Positions 1 to 7,242 of a stretch of DNA of 9,724 nt are shown piece after piece. The translations under genes were made by a program, and so were the position numbers. A model generated the notes under the pieces. That model was given only the letters and a program-made list of their open reading frames with translations. It did no database searches and was not told where the DNA came from. Positions within the stretch are counted from its first letter, which is position 1, and each line of letters opens with the position of its first letter. The stretch comes from Rhodoferax sp. (GTDB lineage: Bacteria; Pseudomonadota; Gammaproteobacteria; Burkholderiales; Burkholderiaceae_C): positions 1-9,724 of the forward strand of contig JAJAZK010000386.1 of assembly GCA_026785765.1 (NCBI GenBank). Direction: 5' to 3'.

Positions 1-60
1 CCCCGAGGGGGCTCTCGGGCCTTGGGGCGGCCCGGCAGCCCTCGGGAGTCTTCTCCATGA
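1..60 (+). CDS. Possible 3' tail of an upstream gene (livM-type permease?), partial
   Basis: One forward frame is open from the window edge to a TGA at 58-60 that overlaps the ATG of the next gene as ATGA, the usual way adjacent genes join in such operons. The position before livG is normally held by the permease gene livM, so this may be its last 19 codons. The tail (rich in Gly, Pro, Arg and Ser) has no recognisable motif, and the two other forward frames are also open here, so the frame choice rests only on the ATGA overlap. It is a weak call. Confidence 0.25.
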   Translation, partial: PRGGSRALGRPGSPRESSP

Positions 61-854
61 GTGAGGTGCTGCTGTCGGCGAAAAACCTGAGCATGCGTTT
101 TGGCGGCGTGCTGGCGGTGAACGACGTCAGCTTCGAGGTGCGCAAGGGCGAAGTATTTACCTTGATCGGGCCGAACGGGGCCGGCAAGACGACGGTGTTC
201 AACCTGATCAGCCGGCTCTACACCCCGACCACCGGCGAGATCCACTTCGAAGGCCACAACCTGACGCAGCGCCCGCCGCACGAAATTGCAGGCCTGGGTA
301 TTGCGCGCACCTTCCAGAACATCGAGTTGTTCGAACACGCCTCGGTCCTGCACAACCTGCTGGTGGGCTGCCATACACACCGCCGCACCGGCCTGTGGAG
401 CGAGATCTTCTTCAGCGCGCGAACCCGCGCCGCCGAGATCGAAGCGCGCGAGCAGGTTGAGCGCGTCATCGACCGGCTCGACCTGCAGCACTACCGCGAC
501 ACACTCGTGGCCGGTTTGCCCTATGGGGTGCGCAAGGTGGTGGAACTCGCGCGCGCTTTGTCGACCGGCCCCAAGTTGCTGCTGCTTGACGAGCCGTCAT
601 CCGGCCTGAATGTGGAGGAGACCGGTGACATGGCGTTCTGGATCAAGGACATCCAGAAGGACCTGGGCATCACGGTGCTGATGGTGGAACACGACATGAG
701 CCTGGTGTCCAAGGTCTCCGACCGCGTGCTGGCGATGAACCAGGGCGCCATGCTGGCGACCGGCACCCCGGCACAGGTACAAAATGACCCCGGCGTGATC
801 GAGGCCTACCTGGGCTCGGTGGATGACGTCAGTTCCCTGAGGCGTGCAGCATGA
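57..854 (+). CDS. livG: ABC transporter ATP-binding protein, LivG-like
   Basis: One of two cytoplasmic ATPases that power a HAAT/Liv-family importer. At 265 residues it has the normal LivG length. Visible motifs: Walker A GPNGAGKTT at 38-46, Q-loop Gln87 in the TFQNI segment, a LivG-type signature LPYGVRK at 154-160, Walker B LLLLDEP at 174-180, and the H-loop His212 in VEHDM. The start is supported by GGGAG at 44-48, eight bases before the ATG. Its stop overlaps the start of the LivF-like gene (ATGA at 851-854), implying translational coupling and equal amounts of the two ATPases. LivG/LivF pairs in this family move branched-chain amino acids but also short amides, urea and aromatic or aliphatic acids. 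Here the neighbouring acyl-CoA synthetase points to a carboxylic acid (inference). Family assignment is secure; substrate is unknown. Confidence 0.93.
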   Translation: MSEVLLSAKNLSMRFGGVLAVNDVSFEVRKGEVFTLIGPNGAGKTTVFNLISRLYTPTTGEIHFEGHNLTQRPPHEIAGLGIARTFQNIELFEHASVLHNLLVGCHTHRRTGLWSEIFFSARTRAAEIEAREQVERVIDRLDLQHYRDTLVAGLPYGVRKVVELARALSTGPKLLLLDEPSSGLNVEETGDMAFWIKDIQKDLGITVLMVEHDMSLVSKVSDRVLAMNQGAMLATGTPAQVQNDPGVIEAYLGSVDDVSSLRRAA

Positions 855-1648
855 TAGAGGCCGCAACCGCCGCTGGCGAACACGTGGTGCTGCGGCTGCT
901 CAACGTCGAGAGCGCCTACGGCCCGATCAAGGCCATCCGCGGCGTCAGCCTGAAGGTACGCCGCAGCGAGATCGCGACCGTGCTGGGCTCCAACGGTGCC
1001 GGCAAAACCACTATTTTGAAGACCATCTCGGGCATCATCGACCCACGCAAGGGTTCGATCGAATTCAAAGGTGAAGACATCACGGCGCGCGACCCGGCGC
1101 TGATCGTGCAGCGCGGCCTGAGCCATGTGCCGGAAGGCCGCGAGGTGTTCCCGCTGCTGTCGGTGCACGACAACCTGCTGATGGGCGCCTACACCCGCTC
1201 CGACCGCGACGGCGTGGCGAAAGACATGGCGCTGGTTTTCCGCTACTTCCCAATTCTCAAGGAGCGCGAGCTGCAACACGCCGGTCTGCTCTCCGGCGGG
1301 CAACAGCAGATGTTGTCGATCTCGCGCGCCCTGATGGCCGCGCCCGAGCTGATGCTGCTGGACGAACCGAGCCTGGGCCTGTCGCCAAAACTGACCAAGG
1401 AGATCTTCGAGATCGTGGTGCGCATCAACCGCGAGCGTGGCACCACCATCCTGCTGGTGGAGCAAAACGCCAACATGGCGCTGAATGCGTCCGACTACGG
1501 CTACGTGCTGGAGAACGGCCGCATCGTGATGGAAGACACCTGCGCCAAACTGCGTGAGAAGGATGACATCAAGGAGTTCTACCTGGGCATGCAGGACAGC
1601 GGCGTGCGCGGCGAAAGACGTTGGAAGAAGAAGAAAACATGGCGCTGA
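851..1648 (+). CDS. livF: ABC transporter ATP-binding protein, LivF-like
   Basis: Second ATPase of the Liv-type importer, expected to pair with the LivG-like protein on the cytoplasmic face of the permease. Visible motifs: Walker A GSNGAGKTT at 46-54, signature LSGGQQQ at 147-153, Walker B LMLLDEP at 167-173. The H-loop position reads VEQN with Gln205 in place of histidine, which is usual for LivF proteins and not a defect. The C-terminus carries a very basic extension (about residues 254-265, with KKKK), which I recall from LivF copies sited beside acyl-CoA synthetase genes. The ATG lies within the livG stop (ATGA). About 14 residues precede the usual LivF N-terminus, so a later start cannot be excluded, but the overlap favours this one. 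The synthetase gene begins 10 bases after the stop. Confidence 0.92.
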   Translation: MIEAATAAGEHVVLRLLNVESAYGPIKAIRGVSLKVRRSEIATVLGSNGAGKTTILKTISGIIDPRKGSIEFKGEDITARDPALIVQRGLSHVPEGREVFPLLSVHDNLLMGAYTRSDRDGVAKDMALVFRYFPILKERELQHAGLLSGGQQQMLSISRALMAAPELMLLDEPSLGLSPKLTKEIFEIVVRINRERGTTILLVEQNANMALNASDYGYVLENGRIVMEDTCAKLREKDDIKEFYLGMQDSGVRGERRWKKKKTWR

Positions 1649-1661
1649 AGGAACCATCGTG
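1648..1661 (+). promoter_or_regulatory. Ribosome binding site and GTG start of the acyl-CoA synthetase gene
   Basis: AAGGA at 1648-1652 lies six bases before GTG at 1659-1661. This sets the start of the synthetase gene: the protein then opens SNLWEFGN, and the in-frame codons further upstream lie inside livF and do not look like synthetase sequence. The Shine-Dalgarno begins at the last base of the livF stop, so translation of the two genes is probably coupled. Confidence 0.7.
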
Positions 1662-3518
1662 AGCAACCTGTGGGAGTTTGGCAATATCCGGGGCGAGACC
1701 GCTATCGTGGTGCCCGGCGAAACCGTTCCCGAGGTGTTCTGGAACGCCGTCGCCAAACGCGGGCCGCAGGTCTGGCTGCGCCAAAAGCAGCTCGGTTTGT
1801 GGCGCAGCTGGAGCTGGGACGAAGCAGCACTGGCGATCAATGAAATCGGCGCCGGCCTGCTCAGCCTGGGTTTTGCCCGCGGCGAGTGCGCATCCATCCT
1901 GGCCAACACGGTGGTGGAATGGGTGTTGTGCGACCTCGCCATACTCAGTTGCGCCGGCGTCTCCAACGGCATCTACCCAACCGACGCGGCAAGCCAGGTG
2001 CAATACCTGTGCGCCGACTCAAGCACCACCATCCTGCTGGTGGAGGACGAAGAACAACTCGACAAGGTGCTGGAAGTGCGCGACCAGTTGCCATTGCTGC
2101 GCAAGATCGTCGTGTTCGACATGGAAGGCCTGCGCGGGCTCGATGAACCAGGCGTGATGTCGCTCGAAGCCTTGCGCGTGGCCGGACGGGCCTACCTGCA
2201 GCAGCATCCGCAAGCGCTCAAGGAACGGGTGCGTTCGTGCCAGCCGCAAGACCTGGCCATACTGGTGTACACCTCGGGCACCACCGGTAAACCCAAGGGT
2301 GCGATGCATTCGCAGCGTGGGCTGGTGTATGAGATGCGTGGCATCAATACCCTGGCCTCGGCCTACGAGAGCGACGAACGCATGTGTTTTCTGCCGCTGT
2401 GCCATATCGCCGAGCGCATGGGCGGCGAGTACGCCAGCGTGTACGGCGGCGCCAAACTGAACTTCGTCGAAAACCCCGAAACCGTGCCGGAAAACGTACG
2501 CGAGATCGCGCCCACCGTGGTGACCGCCGTGCCACGCGTCTGGGAAAAGTTCTATTCCGCCGTCATGATTTCGCTCAAGGAGTCCAGTGGCTTGCAGCGG
2601 GCTGCCTATGGTTGGGGCATTGGGGTGGGCGCGCGCATCGCGGACAAGGTGATGGCAGGGCAGCCTGTGGGTACCGCGCTGCGCCTGCAGTTCACGCTGG
2701 CGCGCTGGATCGCCTTGAACAACGTGCGCAAGATCATTGGCATCCACCGCGCGCGCTACCTGATCACCGGCGCCGCACCAATCTCCCCCGAACTGGTGAA
2801 GTGGTACCTGGCGCTGGGCCTGCCGATGGTCGAGGTCTGGGGCATGACGGAGACCTGTGGCGTGTCCACCGGGGTAGCGGCTGGCGGCATGATCAAGCCC
2901 GGCTCGATCGGCAAAGCGGCCCCTTTCAACGAGGTCCGGCTGGACCCTGACACGAACGAAATCCTGGTGCGCGGCGCCAACGTGTTCATGGGTTACCTGA
3001 ACCTGCCAGAAAAAACTGCGGAGACCATCGACCAGGACGGCTGGCTTCACACCGGAGACGTCTGAACAGTAGACCGAGACGGCTACTTCCGAATCACCGA
3101 CCGCATGAAGGACATCATCATCACGGCCGGCGGCAAGAACGTAACACCCAGCGAACTGGAGAACGACCTCAAGTTCTCGCCCTACATCACGGACGCAGTC
3201 GTGATCGGCGCCAAGCGGCCGTACCTGACAGTGATCATCATGATCGACCAGGAGAATGTGGAGAAGTTCGCACAGGACAACGATGTGCCTTTCAGCAACT
3301 ACGCCAGCCTGACCCGTGCAGAGGCAGTACAGCAGTTGATCCAGGGCGAAATTGAACGCGTCAACAAGAAGTTTGCGCGCGTCGAACAGATCAAGAAGTT
3401 CTTCCTGCTTGAGACGCAACTGAGCGCCGAGGATGAGGAACTCACCCCGACCATGAAGCTCAAGCGCAAACTGGTCGAAAAAAAATACACCCCGCAGATT
3501 GAAACCATGTACCGCTGA
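1659..3518 (+). pseudogene. Long-chain-type acyl-CoA synthetase (AMP-binding), interrupted by an in-frame TGA
   Basis: An ANL-superfamily enzyme that would activate a carboxylic acid with ATP and CoA to an acyl-CoA in the cytoplasm. The first 468 codons (1659-3062) hold the large N-terminal domain: P-loop YTSGTTGKPKG at 204-214, the core segment WGMTET at 394-399 and GWLHTGDV at 461-468. The next codon, at 3063-3065, is TGA, where the family almost always has Gly (HTGDVG). The same frame then continues for 150 codons to a stop at 3516-3518 and supplies the hinge and C-terminal domain. Reading through would give about 619 residues, normal for this family, so there is no frameshift or deletion, only one stop codon; GGA to TGA is one base change. 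Terminated, the 468-residue product would lack the mobile C-terminal domain needed for thioester formation and is probably inactive. A recent nonsense mutation, a sequencing error or readthrough are the alternatives. The gene sits tightly between livF and the binding-protein gene, implying activation of the imported acid. Confidence 0.85.
3066..3518 (+). other. C-terminal domain segment of the interrupted acyl-CoA synthetase
   Basis: This is the part of the synthetase after the internal TGA, in the same frame. It opens TVDRDGYFRITDRMKD, the classic hinge region (the core motif with the conserved Asp/Arg), continues with the ITAGGKN and TPSELE segments, and ends with PTMKLKRK, whose lysine region corresponds to the adenylation-catalysing A10 motif. 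The first ATG is at 3105 (137 residues from there), already inside the hinge and with no Shine-Dalgarno before it, so an independently started protein is unlikely. No further stop or frameshift is present, which argues that the interruption is recent, artefactual or tolerated. Confidence 0.8.
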
Positions 3519-3565
3519 CAGGCGATGCACAGTCCCCAGGCAACCGGCAACCACAACTTTTTTTG

Positions 3566-3573
3566 AAGGAGAT
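3566..3573 (+). promoter_or_regulatory. Strong ribosome binding site of the binding-protein gene
   Basis: AAGGAGAT lies seven bases (counted from the AAGGAG core) before the ATG at 3579. It is the strongest Shine-Dalgarno in the window, consistent with the high amounts in which periplasmic binding proteins are made relative to their membrane partners. It fixes the start so that the signal peptide is complete. Confidence 0.85.
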
Positions 3574-3578
3574 ACCCC

Positions 3579-4754
3579 ATGAAACTGAAAACTTCCGTCG
3601 CCCTGGCCATCCTGGCTCTGGGCAGCAACCTGGTAATGGCGCAAAAGGCTGTGCCAACCCAGGGCGTGAGCAAGAACGAGATCCTGATCGGCTCGATCCA
3701 GGATTTGTCCGGCCCGATCGCGGCGTTCGGCAAGCAGGTGCGTTTCGGCATGCAATTGCGGGTGGATGAGCTCAACGAGCAGTCCGGCGGTATCCACGGC
3801 CGCAAGGTCAAACTGTTGATCGAAGACTCGCAGTACGACCCGAAAAAAGCGGTACTGGCAGCCCAGAAACTGGTCAACCAGGACAAGGTCTTCATCATGG
3901 CGGCGCATATAGGCACCACCAACAACCTGGCCACGATGCCGATCCTGTTCGCCAAGAACATACCCAACTACTACCCTATCACCGCGTCGCGCCAGATGGC
4001 CGAGCCATTCAACCGGCTCAAATTTGCGCCGGGCGCCAACTACTTTGACCAGATGCGCATTTTTGCGCCCCGACTGGCGAAGGAAAAAGGCGCCAAGAAG
4101 GCCTGCAGCATCGTGCAGGACGATGACTTCGGCCAAGAAGTCGCCGAGGGTGCGGAGGCTGGGCTGAAGACCATCAACATGACACTCGCCGAAAAAACGA
4201 CGTACAAGGTGGGTGCGACCGACTTCTCGTCCCAGGTGGCGCGCATGAAGGCAGCCGGTTGCGACATGGTGATCATGGGTACCATCATTCGCGAGACCAT
4301 CGGCACCATAGGCGAGAGCCGCAAGACCGGCTTCAGCCCGGTGTTCCTGGGCTCCAGCGCGGTCTACACGGACCTGATCCACAAGCTGGGACGGAGCGCC
4401 ATGGACGGTCTGTATGGCGTGATGACGGTGCAAAACCCGTACCTTGACGATGCCTCGCCGCAAATCCGCTTCTGGGCCACCAAGTACCAGACCAAGTTCA
4501 ACGAGGAACCCACCGTGTTTTCGATCTACGGCTACCAGGCCATCGACCAGTTCATTGCTGCGGCGGGCAAGGCCGGGCCGAACCTGACCACCGACAGCTT
4601 CATCAAGGCGCTGGAAACCATCAAGTTCCCGACCGACATCTTCGGCAGCCCGGAAGCCGGATATTCCCCCACCAAGCGCCAGGCGGCCGATGTATCGCGC
4701 CTGTCGCAGATCCAGGGCGGCAAATGGAAGGTGGTTTCCGACTACGCCAAGTAA
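3579..4754 (+). CDS. Periplasmic substrate-binding protein of a Liv/HAAT ABC importer
   Basis: The receptor that captures the substrate in the periplasm and hands it to the permease driven by the LivG/LivF-like ATPases. The 391-residue precursor starts with a classic Sec signal peptide: basic MKLK, a hydrophobic stretch to about residue 19, and a likely signal peptidase I site after Ala21 (VMA-Q). There is no lipobox cysteine, so it should be soluble. The mature protein has the type I periplasmic fold typical of Peripla_BP_6: an early ILIGSIQDLSGP segment (35-46), the IEDSQYDPKKAVLAAQKLV segment (81-99) near the first hinge, and a SIYGYQAID segment (315-323) near the C-terminal lobe. The length is normal and the frame intact. 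It is the last gene of the operon, 60 bases after the synthetase and 23 bases before the terminator. The ligand cannot be deduced from sequence; the adjacent synthetase suggests a carboxylate rather than leucine. Confidence 0.92.
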   Translation: MKLKTSVALAILALGSNLVMAQKAVPTQGVSKNEILIGSIQDLSGPIAAFGKQVRFGMQLRVDELNEQSGGIHGRKVKLLIEDSQYDPKKAVLAAQKLVNQDKVFIMAAHIGTTNNLATMPILFAKNIPNYYPITASRQMAEPFNRLKFAPGANYFDQMRIFAPRLAKEKGAKKACSIVQDDDFGQEVAEGAEAGLKTINMTLAEKTTYKVGATDFSSQVARMKAAGCDMVIMGTIIRETIGTIGESRKTGFSPVFLGSSAVYTDLIHKLGRSAMDGLYGVMTVQNPYLDDASPQIRFWATKYQTKFNEEPTVFSIYGYQAIDQFIAAAGKAGPNLTTDSFIKALETIKFPTDIFGSPEAGYSPTKRQAADVSRLSQIQGGKWKVVSDYAK

Positions 4755-4777
4755 CTGCGGCACCGGCTCCGACACAC

Positions 4778-4805
4778 AACCGCCCCAAGGGGCGGTTTTC
4801 TTTTT
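4778..4805 (+). terminator. Intrinsic terminator of the importer operon
   Basis: An inverted repeat AACCGCCC (4778-4785) / GGGCGGTT (4790-4797) with a CAAG loop is followed at once by TTTTCTTTTT. It begins 23 bases after the stop of the binding-protein gene. The GC-rich stem plus T-run is a textbook rho-independent terminator and ends the plus-strand operon here. Confidence 0.9.
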
Positions 4806-4819
4806 GCGCCAGGACCTGA

Positions 4820-5374
4820 CGCCAGCCACCCCGGCAACCAGCGGCGGAACTGGCACGGCGCATCGACGAACTGACGTCCCAACTGATCGCAAAAAAGCCT
4901 TTGTTGCTGTTGGTCGATGAGGCCCAGGAACTGGCCCGCCGCAAGGACAACGAACTCGTCGGCACCGCCTTGCGCACCGCAATCACCAAGCACCGCGACC
5001 ACATGCGGGTGGTGTTTAATGGCTCGTCGCGTACGCAGTTGGCGCATGTGTTCTGCAACACCGACGCACCGCTCTATTCGATCGGGGCCACGATTCAGGA
5101 TTTCCCACTGCTGGGCCGGGAACTGGCCGAATTCGTCGTCGCAAAGTTTCAGCGGGCCACGCAGCGCACACTGGATGCGGATGAGGCATGGGCGGCGCGG
5201 CAGGCCTTCAAGCCGCAACCAGAGCCATTTCTGGCCGCCGTTGTCGCCGTGTTGATGGACCCTGCCTTCACGTTGAAGAAGGCCTGTGCGCTGGAACAGC
5301 GGGCGGGGAACTCCTCGAACCGCGACGTGGGCATGGCCGACTCGATGGCCTGGGTCACCAGGCCATCGCTTTAG
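4820..5374 (+). pseudogene. Truncated AAA/STAND-like ATPase remnant (no Walker A)
   Basis: The frame opens after a TGA at 4817-4819 and runs to TAG at 5372-5374; the first usable start is TTG at 4901 (157 residues), with no clear ribosome binding site. The readable protein has a Walker B-type strand LLLLVDEAQELA (from about 4898) and, some 30 residues later, RVVFNGSSRTQL, resembling the sensor-1 strand of archaeal-type/STAND-like AAA ATPases, followed by a helical stretch. The nucleotide-binding Walker A that should precede Walker B by roughly 70-100 residues is absent: upstream lies only the terminator of the previous operon. The C-terminal helical/winged part also seems short, and the last ~10 codons run through a perfect hairpin. 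I read this as a gene fragment left by rearrangement. A short nonclassical protein from the TTG is possible but would not bind ATP normally. Confidence 0.6.
5343..5371. terminator. Perfect 11-bp hairpin, possible terminator between convergent units
   Basis: CGATGGCCTGG (5343-5353) and CCAGGCCATCG (5358-5368) are exact inverted repeats around a GTCA loop. On the plus strand CTTT follows, a weak T-run; on the minus strand no T-run follows. It lies about 85 bases beyond the stop of the minus-strand operon and overlaps the end of the ATPase remnant, so it could end transcription from either side. The stem is certain; its use as a terminator is inferred. Confidence 0.5.
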
Positions 5375-5452
5375 TGTCACGCGCAGCAGCATGTTGCACA
5401 CGCATGAGGGCTGCGCAGGGCGCGTCAGGCTCACGCAGTACCTCACCGGCCA

Positions 5453-5968
5453 TCACGCCAGCATGTACGCCGCAGCTCCAGTCGATAGCAGCTTGCCGTC
5501 GGCGCCATAAAACTCCATGCGGGTAGATGCCACACGCGAGCCCAGGCGCATCACCTGCGCGTGCAGGTCGAAATGACTGCTGACCCCCGGGCGCAGGTAG
5601 TCGATGCGCAAATCGATGGTGCTGAGTTTGCCGAAACGCAGCAGCCGCGTAGCGGGCGGCTCGTCCATATGGCGCGCACCGATCGCTGCCAGGACCGCGA
5701 GGCCACCCATGCCGTCGAGGCCTGCACTGATGACGCCGCCGTGGATGCGGTTGTGGTTGTAATGGCCGATCAGCTCGCGGCGCATCTCGATGCGGCCCGC
5801 CACGCCGTCAGGACGGACCGAGGTCACCTTCAGGCCCAGCACCTGGTTGAAGACGATCATCTCCTCGAATATCCTGCGCATTCCGGCAATGAACTCCGGC
5901 TCAAACTCGACCGGAGCAACCGGCGCTGCCAAGTCAGAGTCGCCGGTGCGTGGATTGCGGGTTGTCAT
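5453..5968 (-). CDS. Hotdog-fold acyl-CoA thioesterase (PaaI/YigI-like)
   Basis: Likely hydrolyses an acyl-CoA to free acid and CoA in the cytoplasm. The 171-residue product has an N-terminal lead helix (about 23-42), then the hotdog domain with the diagnostic HGGVISAGLDGMGG at 76-89. His76 and the Gly pair belong to the 4HBT family motif, and Asp85 on the central helix is the probable catalytic acid. A beta strand IDLRIDYLRPG (118-128) follows, as expected. I chose the ATG at 5968; an in-frame TTG at 5992 would add eight residues but overlaps the preceding gene and has no better ribosome binding site. It is the last gene of the minus-strand operon, 13 bases after the dehydrogenase stop. It may release CoA from stalled or unproductive intermediates, or form the end product. 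YigI-type and PaaI-type enzymes cannot be told apart with certainty here. Confidence 0.82.
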   Translation of the reverse strand: MTTRNPRTGDSDLAAPVAPVEFEPEFIAGMRRIFEEMIVFNQVLGLKVTSVRPDGVAGRIEMRRELIGHYNHNRIHGGVISAGLDGMGGLAVLAAIGARHMDEPPATRLLRFGKLSTIDLRIDYLRPGVSSHFDLHAQVMRLGSRVASTRMEFYGADGKLLSTGAAAYMLA

Positions 5969-5981
5969 GGGATGTCGGCGG

Positions 5982-7187
5982 TCACAGCTCAAGCTGGCGT
6001 GCCGCGAGCTCCTTCATGATTTCCTCGGAGCCGCCACCGATCATCATCACCTTGACCTCGCGGTAAATGCGTTCGCTGCGGGTTCCGCGCATGAAGCCCA
6101 TGCCGCCGAGTATTTGTACCGCCTGGTCGGCGCAGAACTGCATGCTCTGTGTGGCGTGGTTCTTGAGCATGCAGACCTGGGCCACCCAGTTTGCGGTGAC
6201 CTCGCCGCCGGCCAATGCGACACCAGCATCGGCTTGGTCCGACAAGGCGTCCACCCAGGCCTGCGTGGAGGCAATGCGCATCTGCATGTCTACCAGTTTG
6301 TGCCGAATCACCTGGTGCTGCACCAGCGCCTGTCCAAAGGTCTTGCGCTGGCGCGCCCATTCCAGCGCCTCATCGAAACACGCCATTGAGTAACCGAGCG
6401 CCGCCACCGACATGCCCAGGCGCTCGGCGTTGAAGTTGCCCATGATCATCTTGAAGCCCTGCCCGGCAACGCCCAGCAGGTAACGCGCTGGCACGCGCAC
6501 CGCGTCAAAATGGAGCTGCGCGGTGTCTGAGCAATGCCAGCCCATCTTATCCAGGCGCGTGCGTGTCAGGCCACGGGCGTCGCCCGGCACCACGATCAAG
6601 GACACGCCACGCGCACCCCGCCCGGTATCCGCCGCGTCTTCTGCCGTACCCACGTCGCCGGTACGCACCGCCAGCGTGATGAAATCCGCGCGCATGCCCG
6701 AGGTGATGAAGGTTTTTTCGCCATCGATCACCCATTCGTCGCCCTCCAGCCGCGCGCTGGTACGCAGCGCCGCCACGTCGGACCCGCCGCCCGGTTCGGT
6801 GATGGCCAACGCAGCGATCTTTTCGCCACGCAACACCGGCGGAATAACCTCGCGCTGCAACTCGGGCGAGCCATGCCGCAGGATCGGTGGCAAACCGATG
6901 CTGTGCGAAAACAGGCTGGCTCCGACGCCGCCACTGGCGCCAAAACGCGCCATCGCCAGCGTGGCTTCATTGCGCATGCGGTGCGAGGCCGGTGTTCCAC
7001 CCAGGTCTTCGGGGTAACCCAGGCCGAGCAGTCCGAGTTGAGCGGCACGGGTATACAAGGCACGCGGGAATTCGCCGGCCGCATCCCACTGCACCACATG
7101 CGGCGCCACTTCGCGCGTCGCAAAACGGGTCACCAGGTAACTCAGCGCCTCGCGCTCGGCTTTTTCGTCGTCAGGATGTTTTTCCAT
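5982..7187 (-). CDS. Acyl-CoA dehydrogenase (FAD-dependent), second copy
   Basis: Oxidises an acyl-CoA to the trans-2-enoyl-CoA, passing electrons through FAD to electron-transfer flavoprotein. From the ATG at 7187 it has 401 residues, normal for the family. Visible landmarks: ITEPGGGSD (129-137) and KTFIT (158-162) lining FAD and substrate, the ARQRKTFG arginine segment around 281, and LGGMGFMRG (360-368). The usual C-terminal catalytic Glu is missing (MIGGGSEEI at 382-390); instead NAERLG provides Glu255 on helix G, the arrangement of isovaleryl- and long-chain acyl-CoA dehydrogenases. A TTG at 7211 would add eight residues; neither start has a strong ribosome binding site. It lies 55 bases after the first dehydrogenase gene, with which it shares only family-level similarity, so the two are not a recent duplication. 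Substrate unknown. Confidence 0.88.
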   Translation of the reverse strand: MEKHPDDEKAEREALSYLVTRFATREVAPHVVQWDAAGEFPRALYTRAAQLGLLGLGYPEDLGGTPASHRMRNEATLAMARFGASGGVGASLFSHSIGLPPILRHGSPELQREVIPPVLRGEKIAALAITEPGGGSDVAALRTSARLEGDEWVIDGEKTFITSGMRADFITLAVRTGDVGTAEDAADTGRGARGVSLIVVPGDARGLTRTRLDKMGWHCSDTAQLHFDAVRVPARYLLGVAGQGFKMIMGNFNAERLGMSVAALGYSMACFDEALEWARQRKTFGQALVQHQVIRHKLVDMQMRIASTQAWVDALSDQADAGVALAGGEVTANWVAQVCMLKNHATQSMQFCADQAVQILGGMGFMRGTRSERIYREVKVMMIGGGSEEIMKELAARQLEL

Positions 7188-7242
7188 GTCCTGGTTGATG
7201 TGCTGGCTCAAGTCGTGCTTTCTGCATTGGGTTGGGTTCCGA

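Noticed and set aside
806..1972. 388-codon minus-strand frame opposite livF and the start of the synthetase
   Set aside because: Shadow of livF; low-complexity His/Gln-rich translation, no motif, no ribosome binding site.
3063..3110. Selenocysteine insertion at the TGA of the synthetase
   Set aside because: The aligned family residue is Gly, not Cys, and only a three-pair hairpin can be drawn just after the TGA, which does not look like a bacterial SECIS element.
3105..3518. Independent small gene starting at ATG 3105
   Set aside because: It begins in the middle of the conserved hinge motif, has no Shine-Dalgarno, and the codons between the TGA and this ATG are also conserved synthetase sequence.
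2019..4982. 987-codon open frame on the minus strand opposite the synthetase and binding-protein genes
   Set aside because: It is a shadow frame kept open by the GC-rich third positions of the real genes. Its product is rich in His, Gln, Arg and Val with no domain, and it runs antisense through clear motifs (P-loop, signal peptide) and the terminator.
5375..5452. Possible gene in the gap before the thioesterase stop
   Set aside because: Too short, and the frames that cross it are not family-like; treated as intergenic.
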